DNA from: Knoellia sp. S7-12
GTDB taxonomy: Bacteria; Actinomycetota; Actinomycetes; Actinomycetales; Dermatophilaceae
Length of the DNA: 64,000 bases
Reading direction: 5' to 3'
Assembly (NCBI RefSeq): GCF_040518285.1
Contig: NZ_CP155449.1
Span: 2,356,001 to 2,420,000 of the forward strand
In this document: piece by piece, positions 9,057 through 17,145 of the stretch
Layout of the letters: each line of letters starts with the position of its first letter
How positions within the stretch are numbered: position 1 is the stretch's first letter
Translations under genes and position numbers: made by a program
Notes under the pieces: generated by a model
Databases searched by the model: none
Seen by the model: the letters and a program-made list of their open reading frames with translations, nothing else
What the model was told of the DNA's origin: nothing

Positions 9057-9125
9057 CCCCACTGATTGCCCGTTCGGCCAGTGAGGAGGGCAACGACGAA
9101 CTGGCCGAACGGGCAATCAGTGGGG
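9057..9125. terminator. Large hairpin with 26-bp perfect stem between the DMT gene and hemE
   Basis: Arms 9057-9082 and 9100-9125 are perfectly complementary over 26 bp (arm begins CCCCACTGATTGCCCG) around a 17-nt loop. It lies 15 nt after the stop of the upstream minus-strand transporter gene and 19 nt before the hemE start codon. A transcription terminator for the siderophore operon is most likely; an effect on hemE expression is possible. Confidence 0.75.
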
Positions 9126-9139
9126 AAAGGGGTGGAGGT

Positions 9140-9973
9140 TCACAGGGAAATGATGGCAGCACCGGCGAGCGCGAACACGACGCCGATCTGCTGGATGCGC
9201 TGGAGGCGCTCCTTGAGAACGATTCGAGCCAGCAGGATCGTCGCGATCGGGTACAGCGAGCCCAACACCGACGCGATGCTCACCTGCCCGCGTGAGGACG
9301 CCGTGGCGAAGAGCACGTTCGCGAGCAGGTCAGCGGAGCCGATGAACGCCAGTGGCACCAGGTGCGTGCGTCCGGCGCCACCGACCGACCGCAGCACGAC
9401 CGCCGCCGCCGCGAAGATGACGACGGAGGTGCCTCGCATCCCCCACAACGTCATGAGCATCGAGTCTCGCGAACCGCGGTCGAGGGAGAACAGCGCCAGG
9501 CCGAAGCCCAGCGCGGCGACGCACGCCAGGAGCACGGGGCGCGGCGACACGGCACCGGAAACCTCGGGCCCCGACGCCAGGACGATGCCGATGACGGCAA
9601 CGGCGATGCCGACCCAGACCCAGGACGAAGGTGTATCACCCGACGCGACACCGAGACCGACAGTCACCAGGACGCCCATCGACGCGATGGGTGCGACGAC
9701 GCCCATCGTGCCGCTCGCCAGCGCGGTGTAGAACGCGACGAGACCGGTGGCCCCGCTGAGCCCCGCGAGCATCGCCCATCCCACCCAGCTCCCCCACTCC
9801 GGCGGGTGCCCGAGTGCCAGGCGCACGAGGACGACGACGCACAGCAGGACGAACGCCAGCGACTGCGTGATGCCGACGACCGCGACAGCCGGAAGGCGTT
9901 TGGCCATGAGGCCACCGAAGAAGTCCGACGTCCCCCACACGGCCGACGAGGCGAGAGCGAGGAGAGAGAGCAC
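9140..9973 (-). CDS. EamA/DMT-family permease, candidate siderophore-pathway exporter
   Basis: A 277-residue integral membrane protein with about ten hydrophobic segments in two EamA-like halves, typical of the drug/metabolite transporter superfamily. The first helix contains SAVWGTSDFFGG. It starts with GTG at 9973, only 9 nt after the desD stop, so it is very probably the last gene of the desABCD operon. Co-transcription under iron control suggests export of the siderophore, cadaverine or an intermediate; the sequence alone does not show the substrate. A 26-bp hairpin follows. Confidence 0.85.
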   Translation of the reverse strand: MLSLLALASSAVWGTSDFFGGLMAKRLPAVAVVGITQSLAFVLLCVVVLVRLALGHPPEWGSWVGWAMLAGLSGATGLVAFYTALASGTMGVVAPIASMGVLVTVGLGVASGDTPSSWVWVGIAVAVIGIVLASGPEVSGAVSPRPVLLACVAALGFGLALFSLDRGSRDSMLMTLWGMRGTSVVIFAAAAVVLRSVGGAGRTHLVPLAFIGSADLLANVLFATASSRGQVSIASVLGSLYPIATILLARIVLKERLQRIQQIGVVFALAGAAIISL

Positions 9974-9982
9974 CCACGCAGC

Positions 9983-11761
9983 CTATGAGTGAGTGGCCGC
10001 CAGTGGGTTGGTGATCCGGCCGGCGAACGCGAGTGCGCCCACCGGATCCGCGAGGTCGACCATCTGCTGGTTGTTGCGCAGTTGCAGCCGGTTGAGGCAC
10101 GAGAGGTCGAAGTCGGCGGCTCGCAGGTCGAGGGCAGTCAACCGGGCGGCGAGCTCGGGGTGCGCGTCCTCGTAGTCACGAAGCACGTCTCGCGCCACTG
10201 CCCAGAAGTCCTCGGCATCGATCGTGCCGGCCTCGTCGAGCACCGCAGCGAGGAACCTCAGGAAGCAGTCGACGACATCGGTGAGGATCGACAGGGCCTG
10301 CATCGACGGTTCGGCCTCGACCCGCACACGCTCCACAGCAGCCGGCAGCGCGGCCTCGGTGTCGAAGATCGCCACCTCCTCGCCGATGTCCTTCATGATG
10401 ACGCGTGCGACGACGCCGTCCTTGAGCACGAGGATGAGGTTCTCGCCATGGGGCATGAAGACCAGGTGGTGTGCGACGAGGCAGTGGGTCACCGGGACGA
10501 GATAGGCCTCGAGATAGCGGCGCACCCACTCCTCGGGCGTGAGTCCGCTGGTGTCGACCAGGGCTGCGGCGAACGACTCCCCCACCTCGTCCACGTGCAG
10601 CAGGCTGGCCATCGTCGCCAGCGTCTCGCCCTCACGGAGCAGGGGCACCGGGCTCTCACGCCAGAGGCCGGCGAGCATCTTGAGGTGGGGGTCGCCCCTG
10701 TCAGCCACGGCGTCGTAGGTGGGGCTGCGGTAGCCCACCGAAGCGTGCTCGCGCAGGACGTCGAAACCGCTGGACCGCAACGTCTCGTCCCCGCGAACGA
10801 GGTCGGCGACATGGTCGTTGATCGCCGGGGTCACTTCCATGTATGCCGCGGACAGACCGCGCAGGAAGCCCATGTTGAGGACCGACAGGGCTGTCTTGAC
10901 ATAGCTGCGCTGGGGGGCGGACGTGTTGAAGAACGTGCGGATCGACTGCTGTGGTCGGTGCGCGTCATCGCCGTGACCCAGCAGGACCAGATCGCCTCGG
11001 ACGATGTCTGCGGCGAAGGTCGTCGTCACTCGGTTGTCCCACTGCCAGGGGTGGAGCGGCAGGAGGTGGACGTCGTCGAGTGTCAGGCCCCGATCGGCGA
11101 GGACGCTCTCGAAGCGGCCCCGGGTCTCGACCGAGAACTCCTCCGCCAGCAGGCGCTCCCGCGTCATACCCCCGCCGACGGCGAAGGTGGCACGTTCGCG
11201 GCGGGCAGCCAGCCAGACGAGTTTCACGTCGGGTGCGGCCTCCGGCGCATAGCGCTCGTACTCGCTCGCATCAAAGCCGATCCGTCCCGAGTTGGCGACG
11301 AAGCACGGGTGCCCCTCGCGCATGGACGATTCGACGAGCTGGAAGTCGGCGCCGACGAGCTCACTGCTCTTGGGTTGGTGCACGGACCAGCGATAGGCCT
11401 GGGCACTGAGAGTCGCCGACACCTCCTCGAGGAGCAGTGGCAGGACCTTGGGGCCGAGGTCGAGGTCGGCCCGCAGGTCAACGAACAGCTCGAGTGCGTC
11501 GAGGTCACGCACCTCGCCGTTGACGGTTCGCACGATCGACTCCGGTGCGATGAGCCAGTGGTCGAGCGGCAGGACACGAGCCGAGAACTCGTATGCCGCA
11601 CCGGAACTCGCGCGGACGGCATACTTTCCGCGGTCAAGGGCGATGGGCTCCAGCATGCGCTCGTGGGCGAACTCGGCCAGCGCCTTGCGTACGAGCCAGC
11701 GTGTCGCGCGGGCCCAGTGCCTGGGCTGCAGGTGCTGCGGAGAATGGGGTGAGGTGGTCAT
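9983..11761 (-). CDS. desD: NIS siderophore synthetase, IucA/IucC family (DesD-like)
   Basis: NRPS-independent siderophore synthetase of 592 residues. DesD condenses and cyclises N-hydroxy-N-succinyl (or acetyl) cadaverine units into desferrioxamines using ATP. The IucA/IucC domain spans roughly 120-370 (EGHPCFVANSGRIGFD, HPWQWDN, QQSIRTFFN) and a FhuF-like region follows (HNLILVL-type motif as HGENLILVLKDG, KDIGEEV). The ATG at 11761 overlaps the upstream stop as ATGA; an open frame to 11875 is not needed. It follows the acyltransferase in the order expected for des clusters. Confidence 0.92.
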   Translation of the reverse strand: MTTSPHSPQHLQPRHWARATRWLVRKALAEFAHERMLEPIALDRGKYAVRASSGAAYEFSARVLPLDHWLIAPESIVRTVNGEVRDLDALELFVDLRADLDLGPKVLPLLLEEVSATLSAQAYRWSVHQPKSSELVGADFQLVESSMREGHPCFVANSGRIGFDASEYERYAPEAAPDVKLVWLAARRERATFAVGGGMTRERLLAEEFSVETRGRFESVLADRGLTLDDVHLLPLHPWQWDNRVTTTFAADIVRGDLVLLGHGDDAHRPQQSIRTFFNTSAPQRSYVKTALSVLNMGFLRGLSAAYMEVTPAINDHVADLVRGDETLRSSGFDVLREHASVGYRSPTYDAVADRGDPHLKMLAGLWRESPVPLLREGETLATMASLLHVDEVGESFAAALVDTSGLTPEEWVRRYLEAYLVPVTHCLVAHHLVFMPHGENLILVLKDGVVARVIMKDIGEEVAIFDTEAALPAAVERVRVEAEPSMQALSILTDVVDCFLRFLAAVLDEAGTIDAEDFWAVARDVLRDYEDAHPELAARLTALDLRAADFDLSCLNRLQLRNNQQMVDLADPVGALAFAGRITNPLAATHS

Positions 11762-12300
11762 GCGGCAGCTCCTCGGCGGGCAGCGGATGCGGAATGGTCG
11801 GCTCGGGTGCAGAAGCTCAGCAAGGCGTCCTTGTCCGGCAGGGAGACGCGTTCGCGGACGCTGAAACCGGCCCACGCGTTGAGAGCGTGGACGGCGTGGT
11901 TGTCGGCATCGGGCTCGACGACGACGCGCGCAACGGCAGGGTCTTCGAAGAGCCAGTCCATGATCGTCGCGAACACCTCACGGGTGAAGCCGGGCACCGG
12001 CGTGTCGGTCGGTGCGACGAGCACGTGCATGCCAACGTCGCCGTGCTGCACGGCGTAGGCCTTCCCCACCGGGTCGCCGGCCGGATCGTAGCGCTCGACG
12101 AGGAACGCCGGATCGCCGTCGAACAGTCCGAGGAACGCTTCGTGAGAGGGGTTGTCGCGGATCTCGGCATAGGCCTGCTGGACCTGCTCCACGTCGCAGT
12201 CAGCCATCTGCCAGAAGTGACTCTTGGGGTGGGTCACCCAGGCATGGAGGGTCGGCCCATCCGCCACCGGGTCCACCGGTCGCAGGGTGAAGGTGGTCAT
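11758..12300 (-). CDS. desC: N-hydroxycadaverine acyltransferase, GNAT family (DesC-like)
   Basis: A 180-residue acyltransferase that, by family and position, acylates N-hydroxycadaverine with succinyl- or acetyl-CoA. The sequence resembles IucB/AlcB-type siderophore acetyltransferases (LHAWVTHPKSHFWQM, GMHVLVAP, VVEPDADNHAVHALNAWAGF). The start ATG overlaps the desB stop (ATGA), and its own stop overlaps the desD start in the same way, so the three are translationally coupled. Confidence 0.9.
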   Translation of the reverse strand: MTTFTLRPVDPVADGPTLHAWVTHPKSHFWQMADCDVEQVQQAYAEIRDNPSHEAFLGLFDGDPAFLVERYDPAGDPVGKAYAVQHGDVGMHVLVAPTDTPVPGFTREVFATIMDWLFEDPAVARVVVEPDADNHAVHALNAWAGFSVRERVSLPDKDALLSFCTRADHSASAARRGAAA

Positions 12301-13607
12301 GCCGACACCTCCTGTCGAAGCGGTGAGCGCAACGGCGCGATCTCGGGCAGGCCGAACTCCTGCTGCGCGATGCGCGTCTCGATCGGATAGACCTCGCGTC
12401 CCGTGATGCCGCGGACGATCCAGGAGTTCCGGTATGCCGCCATGCCGAGATCCGGTGCAGCGAACCCGTGCGTGTGGAGCTCGGCGTTCTGCACCCAGAT
12501 CGGCGGACCCGCCACGTCGACGCGGTAGTCGCGGGTGACGTCGAAGCGGCCCTTCTCGTCCCAGCGGATGCGATCAGCGACGGGCGCGAGGAAGGCCGGC
12601 ACCTCGTGCTTGTAGCCGGTGGCGAGAACGAGGCCATCGGTCTCGATGTCGCGCTCCTCACCGGTGTCGGCGTGCTTCACCGTGAGTCGGTAGGTCCCGT
12701 CCGGCTCCTGAATCGAGCCAGTCACAGCCGTATTCGTGAAGAGACGGGCGTTCGACGGTCCGTCGACGCCTGCGGCATAGAGGGCGTCATAGATCTCGTC
12801 GACGAAGTCACCCGAGATCCCCTTGTAGAGCTGGGCCTGAGACGCGATGAGGGACTCGCGTCGCTCCGGCGGCAGGGCGTGGATGTGGTCGACGTACTCC
12901 GGAGAGGTCATCTCGAGCGTGAGTTTGGTGTACTCGAGCGGGAAGAACCGCGGCGACCTCGTGAGCCAGATGATCTCGCGCTGGCGGCCATCGTCGGCCG
13001 CAAGGAGGTCCCGGAAGATCTCGGCAGCACTCTGGCCGCTGCCCACGACGACGACTCGTCGGCACTCGAGCAGCTGCGCCCTGCGCTGCAGGTAGGTCGA
13101 GTTGTGCAGCTCGGCCGGCAGCCCGGCGCAGCTGTCCGGGATGTGCGGTGGGGTGCCGGTTCCCACGACGAGGGAGCGAGCGGCATACGTCTCCTCGCCG
13201 TCAGGCGTCGACGCTCGCACGACGTAGGCGAGCTCATCCTCGTCAAAGGTCACCGACGTCACCCGACGCGAGAGGCGAACGCTCTCGAGACGCTCGGAGA
13301 CCCAACGGCAGTAGGCGTCGAACTCGCGGCGCAGCGGATAGAACGACTCACGGATGTAAAACGGATAGAGCCTCCCGGTCTCCTTGAGGTGCTGGAGGAA
13401 CGAGTGGCGCGACGTCGGGTCGGCCATCGTCACGAGGTCCGACATGAAGGGCGTCTGCAGCCGGCTGTCCGGCAGAAGCATCCCCGGGTGCCAGGCGATC
13501 TCGTCGCGCGCCTCGAGGAAGACCTCATCCACGTCGTCGATGGGGTCGAGCAGCGCAGCGAGTCCGAGGTTGAAGGGGCCGAGTCCGATCCCGATGACGT
13601 CGTGCAT
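12297..13607 (-). CDS. desB: Cadaverine/lysine N-monooxygenase (DesB-like)
   Basis: FAD- and NADPH-dependent N-hydroxylase of 436 residues; DesB hydroxylates cadaverine on one amine. The FAD-binding GIGLGPFNLGLAAL is at 5-18. The NADPH-binding VVVGSGQSAAEIF is near 190 and LVLATGYKHEVP is in the C-terminal third. These mark the lysine/ornithine N-monooxygenase family. The start ATG overlaps the desA stop as TGATG. Substrate assignment follows from the linked decarboxylase. Confidence 0.93.
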   Translation of the reverse strand: MHDVIGIGLGPFNLGLAALLDPIDDVDEVFLEARDEIAWHPGMLLPDSRLQTPFMSDLVTMADPTSRHSFLQHLKETGRLYPFYIRESFYPLRREFDAYCRWVSERLESVRLSRRVTSVTFDEDELAYVVRASTPDGEETYAARSLVVGTGTPPHIPDSCAGLPAELHNSTYLQRRAQLLECRRVVVVGSGQSAAEIFRDLLAADDGRQREIIWLTRSPRFFPLEYTKLTLEMTSPEYVDHIHALPPERRESLIASQAQLYKGISGDFVDEIYDALYAAGVDGPSNARLFTNTAVTGSIQEPDGTYRLTVKHADTGEERDIETDGLVLATGYKHEVPAFLAPVADRIRWDEKGRFDVTRDYRVDVAGPPIWVQNAELHTHGFAAPDLGMAAYRNSWIVRGITGREVYPIETRIAQQEFGLPEIAPLRSPLRQEVSA

Positions 13608-15121
13608 CAGGCCACCTCCCGTCCAGTGACCACGTAGTCCGGTGCGGCTTCGAAGGCCCGCTCGGCGTGGTCGGCGAGGAGGTCGACGACCTCGAGGATC
13701 TCGGCGAGGGTCGTCTCCGGGTTGAGGAGGGTGAACTTCAGCCAGGTGCGGCCGTCGATCTTCGTCGACGCGACGACAGCCTCACCCGTGAAGAAGACCG
13801 CTTCGCGGGCGCCGGTGTTGGCGGCGTCGACCCGAGGGTCGGTCACGGAACTCTCGGCTGCGTCGGGCACCCACCGGAAGACCACGGTGCTGAGCACGGG
13901 GTCGACCGCCACGTGGAACCGTGGGTCCAGCCGGAGGTGGCGAGCCGTTGTGGCGGCGAGGTCGATGACGGTGTCGAAGAGCTCCCCCACCCGGTCCGGG
14001 CCCATCGCGCGCAGGGTGAACCACAGCTTGAGCGCGTCGAAGCGGCGGGTCGTCTGCAGGCTCTTGTCGACCTGATCGTCGATGCCGCGGCGGTCGGCAT
14101 GCTCGACCGGGTTGAGGTAGTCGGCCCGGATCGTCACGTGGCCCAGCGTCGTGCGGTCGCGCACGAGCACAGCGCTCGAGCTCACCGGCTGGAAGAACGA
14201 CTTGTGGAAATCGACCGTCACCGAGTCGGCCCGCTCGATCCCGCCCAGCAAGGCACGACGTCGCGAGACGAGCAGACCGCAGCCGTAGGCCGCATCGACG
14301 TGCATCCAAAGGTCGTGGGCAAGGGCCACGTCGGCGATCTCGGTGAGCGGGTCGATGCTGCCGAAGTCGGTGGTGCCAGCCGTGGCGACGACCGCGCACG
14401 GAAGGTTGCCGGCACTGCGCTCCTCCGACACCGCCCTCACGAGCGCTTCCACACACATGCGTTGTGAGTCGTCGGTGTGGACGGCGATGACAGCATCCGG
14501 CGCGAGACCCAGGAGCTGGGCGGCCCGCTGGACGCTGAAGTGTCCGGACGCCGAGGCGAAGATCCGCAGTCGTCCCAGGGCCTGCGCCCGAGGGACATCG
14601 GCATGAGCCTTGAGGGCCTCGTCCCGAGCGAGGAGCAGCGCCTGGAGGTTGGACTGGGTGCCACCGCTCGTGAAGATGCCGTCGGCGTCCGGCCCGAGAC
14701 CGATCCGCGCGGCCGTCCAGTCGATGAGGCGTCGTTCGATGAGCATGGCTCCGGCGCTCTGGTCCCACGTGTCGAGGGACGAGTTCACGGCGGTCAACAT
14801 GGCTTCGGCCGCGACGGCGGGCACGGCGACAGGGCAGTTGAGGTGGGCGAGATAGCGCGGGTGGTGGAAATAGACGGCGTCGCGCAGATAGAGGTCGCGA
14901 GCCTCATCGAGGACAGCGGACATGCCGCTCATCGGGACGTCGAGGTCGATTGCGGCGACGGCCCCGTTCAATGGTCCGGGCAGGGCTCCGGTGAACGGTG
15001 CGGACGCTCCGGAAATCGCCTCGGCGGCGATGCGCGCGGTCTGAGCGACAGTGTCGGCACAGGCCTCAGCGGTTCGCGCGGTGAGCAGGGACGTGGCAGG
15101 TGACGACTCATCGTTGGTCAT
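13607..15121 (-). CDS. desA: PLP-dependent lysine decarboxylase (DesA-like)
   Basis: Group II pyridoxal-phosphate decarboxylase of 504 residues, first gene of the desferrioxamine operon. DesA makes cadaverine from lysine. The PLP-aspartate motif HVDAAYG is near 272 and the Schiff-base lysine lies in DFHKSFFQP near 306. It could formally be a diaminobutyrate or tyrosine decarboxylase, but the following hydroxylase, acyltransferase and synthetase fix the context. The ATG at 15121 has no clear Shine-Dalgarno, and TAGGCT lies 6 nt upstream, suggesting a leaderless transcript directly under two overlapping iron boxes. Confidence 0.93.
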   Translation of the reverse strand: MTNDESSPATSLLTARTAEACADTVAQTARIAAEAISGASAPFTGALPGPLNGAVAAIDLDVPMSGMSAVLDEARDLYLRDAVYFHHPRYLAHLNCPVAVPAVAAEAMLTAVNSSLDTWDQSAGAMLIERRLIDWTAARIGLGPDADGIFTSGGTQSNLQALLLARDEALKAHADVPRAQALGRLRIFASASGHFSVQRAAQLLGLAPDAVIAVHTDDSQRMCVEALVRAVSEERSAGNLPCAVVATAGTTDFGSIDPLTEIADVALAHDLWMHVDAAYGCGLLVSRRRALLGGIERADSVTVDFHKSFFQPVSSSAVLVRDRTTLGHVTIRADYLNPVEHADRRGIDDQVDKSLQTTRRFDALKLWFTLRAMGPDRVGELFDTVIDLAATTARHLRLDPRFHVAVDPVLSTVVFRWVPDAAESSVTDPRVDAANTGAREAVFFTGEAVVASTKIDGRTWLKFTLLNPETTLAEILEVVDLLADHAERAFEAAPDYVVTGREVA

Positions 15122-15154
15122 AAGGGCAGCCTAACCTTAGTTAGGTAGCCCTAA
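15121..15154 (-). promoter_or_regulatory. Two overlapping DtxR/IdeR/DmdR iron boxes at the des promoter
   Basis: On the plus strand, 15121-15139 reads TAAGGGCAGCCTAACCTTA; its complement matches the consensus TTAGGTTAGGCTAACCTAA at about 15 of 19 positions. A weaker copy (about 12 of 19) lies at 15136-15154. The boxes cover the -10-like TAGGCT (15128-15133) and the start codon, so iron-loaded regulator binding should block transcription initiation. A possible -35 (TTGATT) lies at 15153-15158. Confidence 0.8.
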
Positions 15155-15225
15155 TCAAATCGGACCATGAGGGCCATGCCCGCACCACCCCGGCGTGGCC
15201 TCACCCCTAACCCAGCCATGCGGCA

Positions 15226-15231
15226 TACCCT
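15226..15231 (+). promoter_or_regulatory. -10-like element for DUF3000 gene, inside a CGGCATAC site
   Basis: TACCCT lies 6 nt before the GTG at 15238 with no Shine-Dalgarno, suggesting a leaderless mRNA. It overlaps a CGGCATAC octamer (15221-15228), so here the repeated motif forms part of a promoter. Confidence 0.4.
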
Positions 15232-15237
15232 CATGGG

Positions 15238-15825
15238 GTGGCAACACGCTCTCTTCCTGGCCGTGAGTCCCCGGAGTTCACCGAGGCTCTCGAGGCCCTT
15301 CGACGCGTCCGACTGCGTCCCGAGGTCCGCATCACCGAGGTGCCCGCACCGCAACGAATCGCTCCGTATGCCGTGGCGCTCACCGCCGACGTGCTCGGCT
15401 CGGCCGCCGACGACGAGGATGAGCTGGCCTCGGGCCGCTTCGTCCTCCTCCACGATCCGTCCGCGCCCGAACCCTGGGGCGGCGAATGGCGGGCCGTGAC
15501 GTTCGCGCGCGCCGAGCTCGAACCCGAGCTTGCTGCCGACCCGCTCCTTGGTGAGGTCGGCTGGTCCTGGCTGGTCGACGCCCTCGCCAACCGCGACGTC
15601 GAGGCGATCGCCGAAGCCGGCACCGTCACTCGTGTCGTGAGCCAAAGCTTTGCGGGGCTCGCCGACCGTCCCGCCAGCGTCGAGATGGAGGTCCGCGCGT
15701 CGTGGACCCCCATCGGTCCCGACGCCGGGCTGCACCTCCTCGCCTGGTCCGATCTGCTCTGCACCATCGCCGGGCTTCCTCCCCTGCCCGAGGGTGTCGT
15801 CGCTCTCCCCGGGCCCCGCCGCTGA
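15238..15825 (+). CDS. DUF3000 family protein
   Basis: A 195-residue cytosolic protein of unknown function, recognised as DUF3000 by PEFTEALEALRRVRLRPEV, the IAPYAVAL segment and a Trp-rich middle region (PWGGEWRAVTFAR). It is conserved in actinobacteria directly upstream of an RNase D-like gene, as here with 1 nt between stop and start. Genetic linkage suggests a shared role, possibly in RNA metabolism, but this is guilt by association only. The start is GTG at 15238. Confidence 0.88.
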   Translation: MATRSLPGRESPEFTEALEALRRVRLRPEVRITEVPAPQRIAPYAVALTADVLGSAADDEDELASGRFVLLHDPSAPEPWGGEWRAVTFARAELEPELAADPLLGEVGWSWLVDALANRDVEAIAEAGTVTRVVSQSFAGLADRPASVEMEVRASWTPIGPDAGLHLLAWSDLLCTIAGLPPLPEGVVALPGPRR

Positions 15826-15826
15826 C

Positions 15827-17116
15827 ATGACCGACGCACCGTCCGCCCCGCCCACCTCGACCGAGGACGCCGAGCCCGCACCTGACGCAGAGCCGACCCT
15901 TCCCCCACCCACTCCGCTCAACGAGCCCGCCGACGGGACCCCCGACGTCGTCGAGTCCGAACGTGGCCTCAGCGAGGCCGCTGCGGCGATCGCCGCCGGT
16001 GAAGGACCCGTAGCAGTCGACGCCGAGCGAGCCTCGGGGTACCGCTACGGCCAGCGCGCCTATCTCATCCAGCTGCGGCGTGAGGGTTCGGGCACGTGGC
16101 TCATCGACCCCATCGCCTGCCCGGACATGAGTCCCCTCAACGACGCCATCGGCCGCGCCGAGTGGATCCTGCACGCCGCGACCCAGGACCTCGCCTGCCT
16201 CGCCGAGGTGGGCCTGCGTCCGCGTCAGCTCTTCGACACCGAGCTCGGCGCACGGCTCCTCGGGCTTCCGCGCGTGGGACTGGCCGCAGTCGTCGAGCAC
16301 TACCTCGGCCTGGCCCTGGCCAAGGAGCACTCGGCCGTGGACTGGTCCACGCGTCCCCTGCCCGAGCCGTGGTTGCGCTATGCCGCCCTTGACGTCGAGG
16401 TGCTCACCGAGCTCCGCAATCTCATGGGCGTCGACCTTGCCCGCCAGCAGAAGTCCGAGTGGGCCCGGCAGGAGTTCGAGGCGCTGCTCACGTGGGCGCC
16501 AACCGAACGCGTCGACCCGTGGCGTCGCACCAGTGGCCTCAACACCATCCGCAGCCGTCGCGGCGTCGCCATCGTGCGGGAGCTCTGGTACGCCCGTGAC
16601 GACATCGCCCGCGACCGCGACACCTCACCGGGCCGGATCCTCCCGGACGCCGGCCTCATCGCCATCGCCGCCCAGGCCCCGACGTCTTCGACCGATCTCC
16701 CGAGCGGCCACCGCGCCATCGCCCGCTACGGCCGCCAGTGGGTGGCAGCGGTCAAGCGCGCCAACGCCGTCGACGAGGCCGAGCTCCCGGCGCGCACGAT
16801 CCGCTCCGACGGACCGCCGCCCGCGCGCTCGTGGGCCGACAAGGACCCGGTTGCAGCGGAACGGCTGGCGGCCACGCGAGCCGAGCTGACGGCCTACGCC
16901 GAAGAACGCGAGATCCCGATCGAGAACGTCATCTCGCCCGACCCACTCCGCCGGGCCGTGTGGAGTCCGCCGACGGCGCGCGACGAGGCCGGGTTCACCG
17001 CGGCGCTGCACGACTCTGGTGTGCGCCAGTGGCAGGCCGAGATCGTCGCGCCGATGTTGGCCCGGGCCTTCGAGGCCCACCCCGACCCCTCTCCAGGAAC
17101 CTCTCCCGACGCCTGA
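15827..17116 (+). CDS. RNase D-like 3'-5' exonuclease with HRDC domain
   Basis: A 429-residue DEDD-superfamily exoribonuclease. An acidic, Pro-rich N-terminus (1-40) precedes the exonuclease domain (about 45-225) with motifs AVDAERASGYRYGQRAYLIQ, HAATQDLACL (ExoII) and RYAALDVEVL (ExoIII). An HRDC domain follows near 235-310. RNase D-type enzymes trim 3' ends of tRNA and other structured RNAs. The ATG at 15827 is 1 nt after the DUF3000 stop. The final 100 residues have no domain I can name. Confidence 0.9.
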   Translation: MTDAPSAPPTSTEDAEPAPDAEPTLPPPTPLNEPADGTPDVVESERGLSEAAAAIAAGEGPVAVDAERASGYRYGQRAYLIQLRREGSGTWLIDPIACPDMSPLNDAIGRAEWILHAATQDLACLAEVGLRPRQLFDTELGARLLGLPRVGLAAVVEHYLGLALAKEHSAVDWSTRPLPEPWLRYAALDVEVLTELRNLMGVDLARQQKSEWARQEFEALLTWAPTERVDPWRRTSGLNTIRSRRGVAIVRELWYARDDIARDRDTSPGRILPDAGLIAIAAQAPTSSTDLPSGHRAIARYGRQWVAAVKRANAVDEAELPARTIRSDGPPPARSWADKDPVAAERLAATRAELTAYAEEREIPIENVISPDPLRRAVWSPPTARDEAGFTAALHDSGVRQWQAEIVAPMLARAFEAHPDPSPGTSPDA

Positions 17117-17145
17117 GCGAATCGCGGCGGGCGACGAAGCGACAG

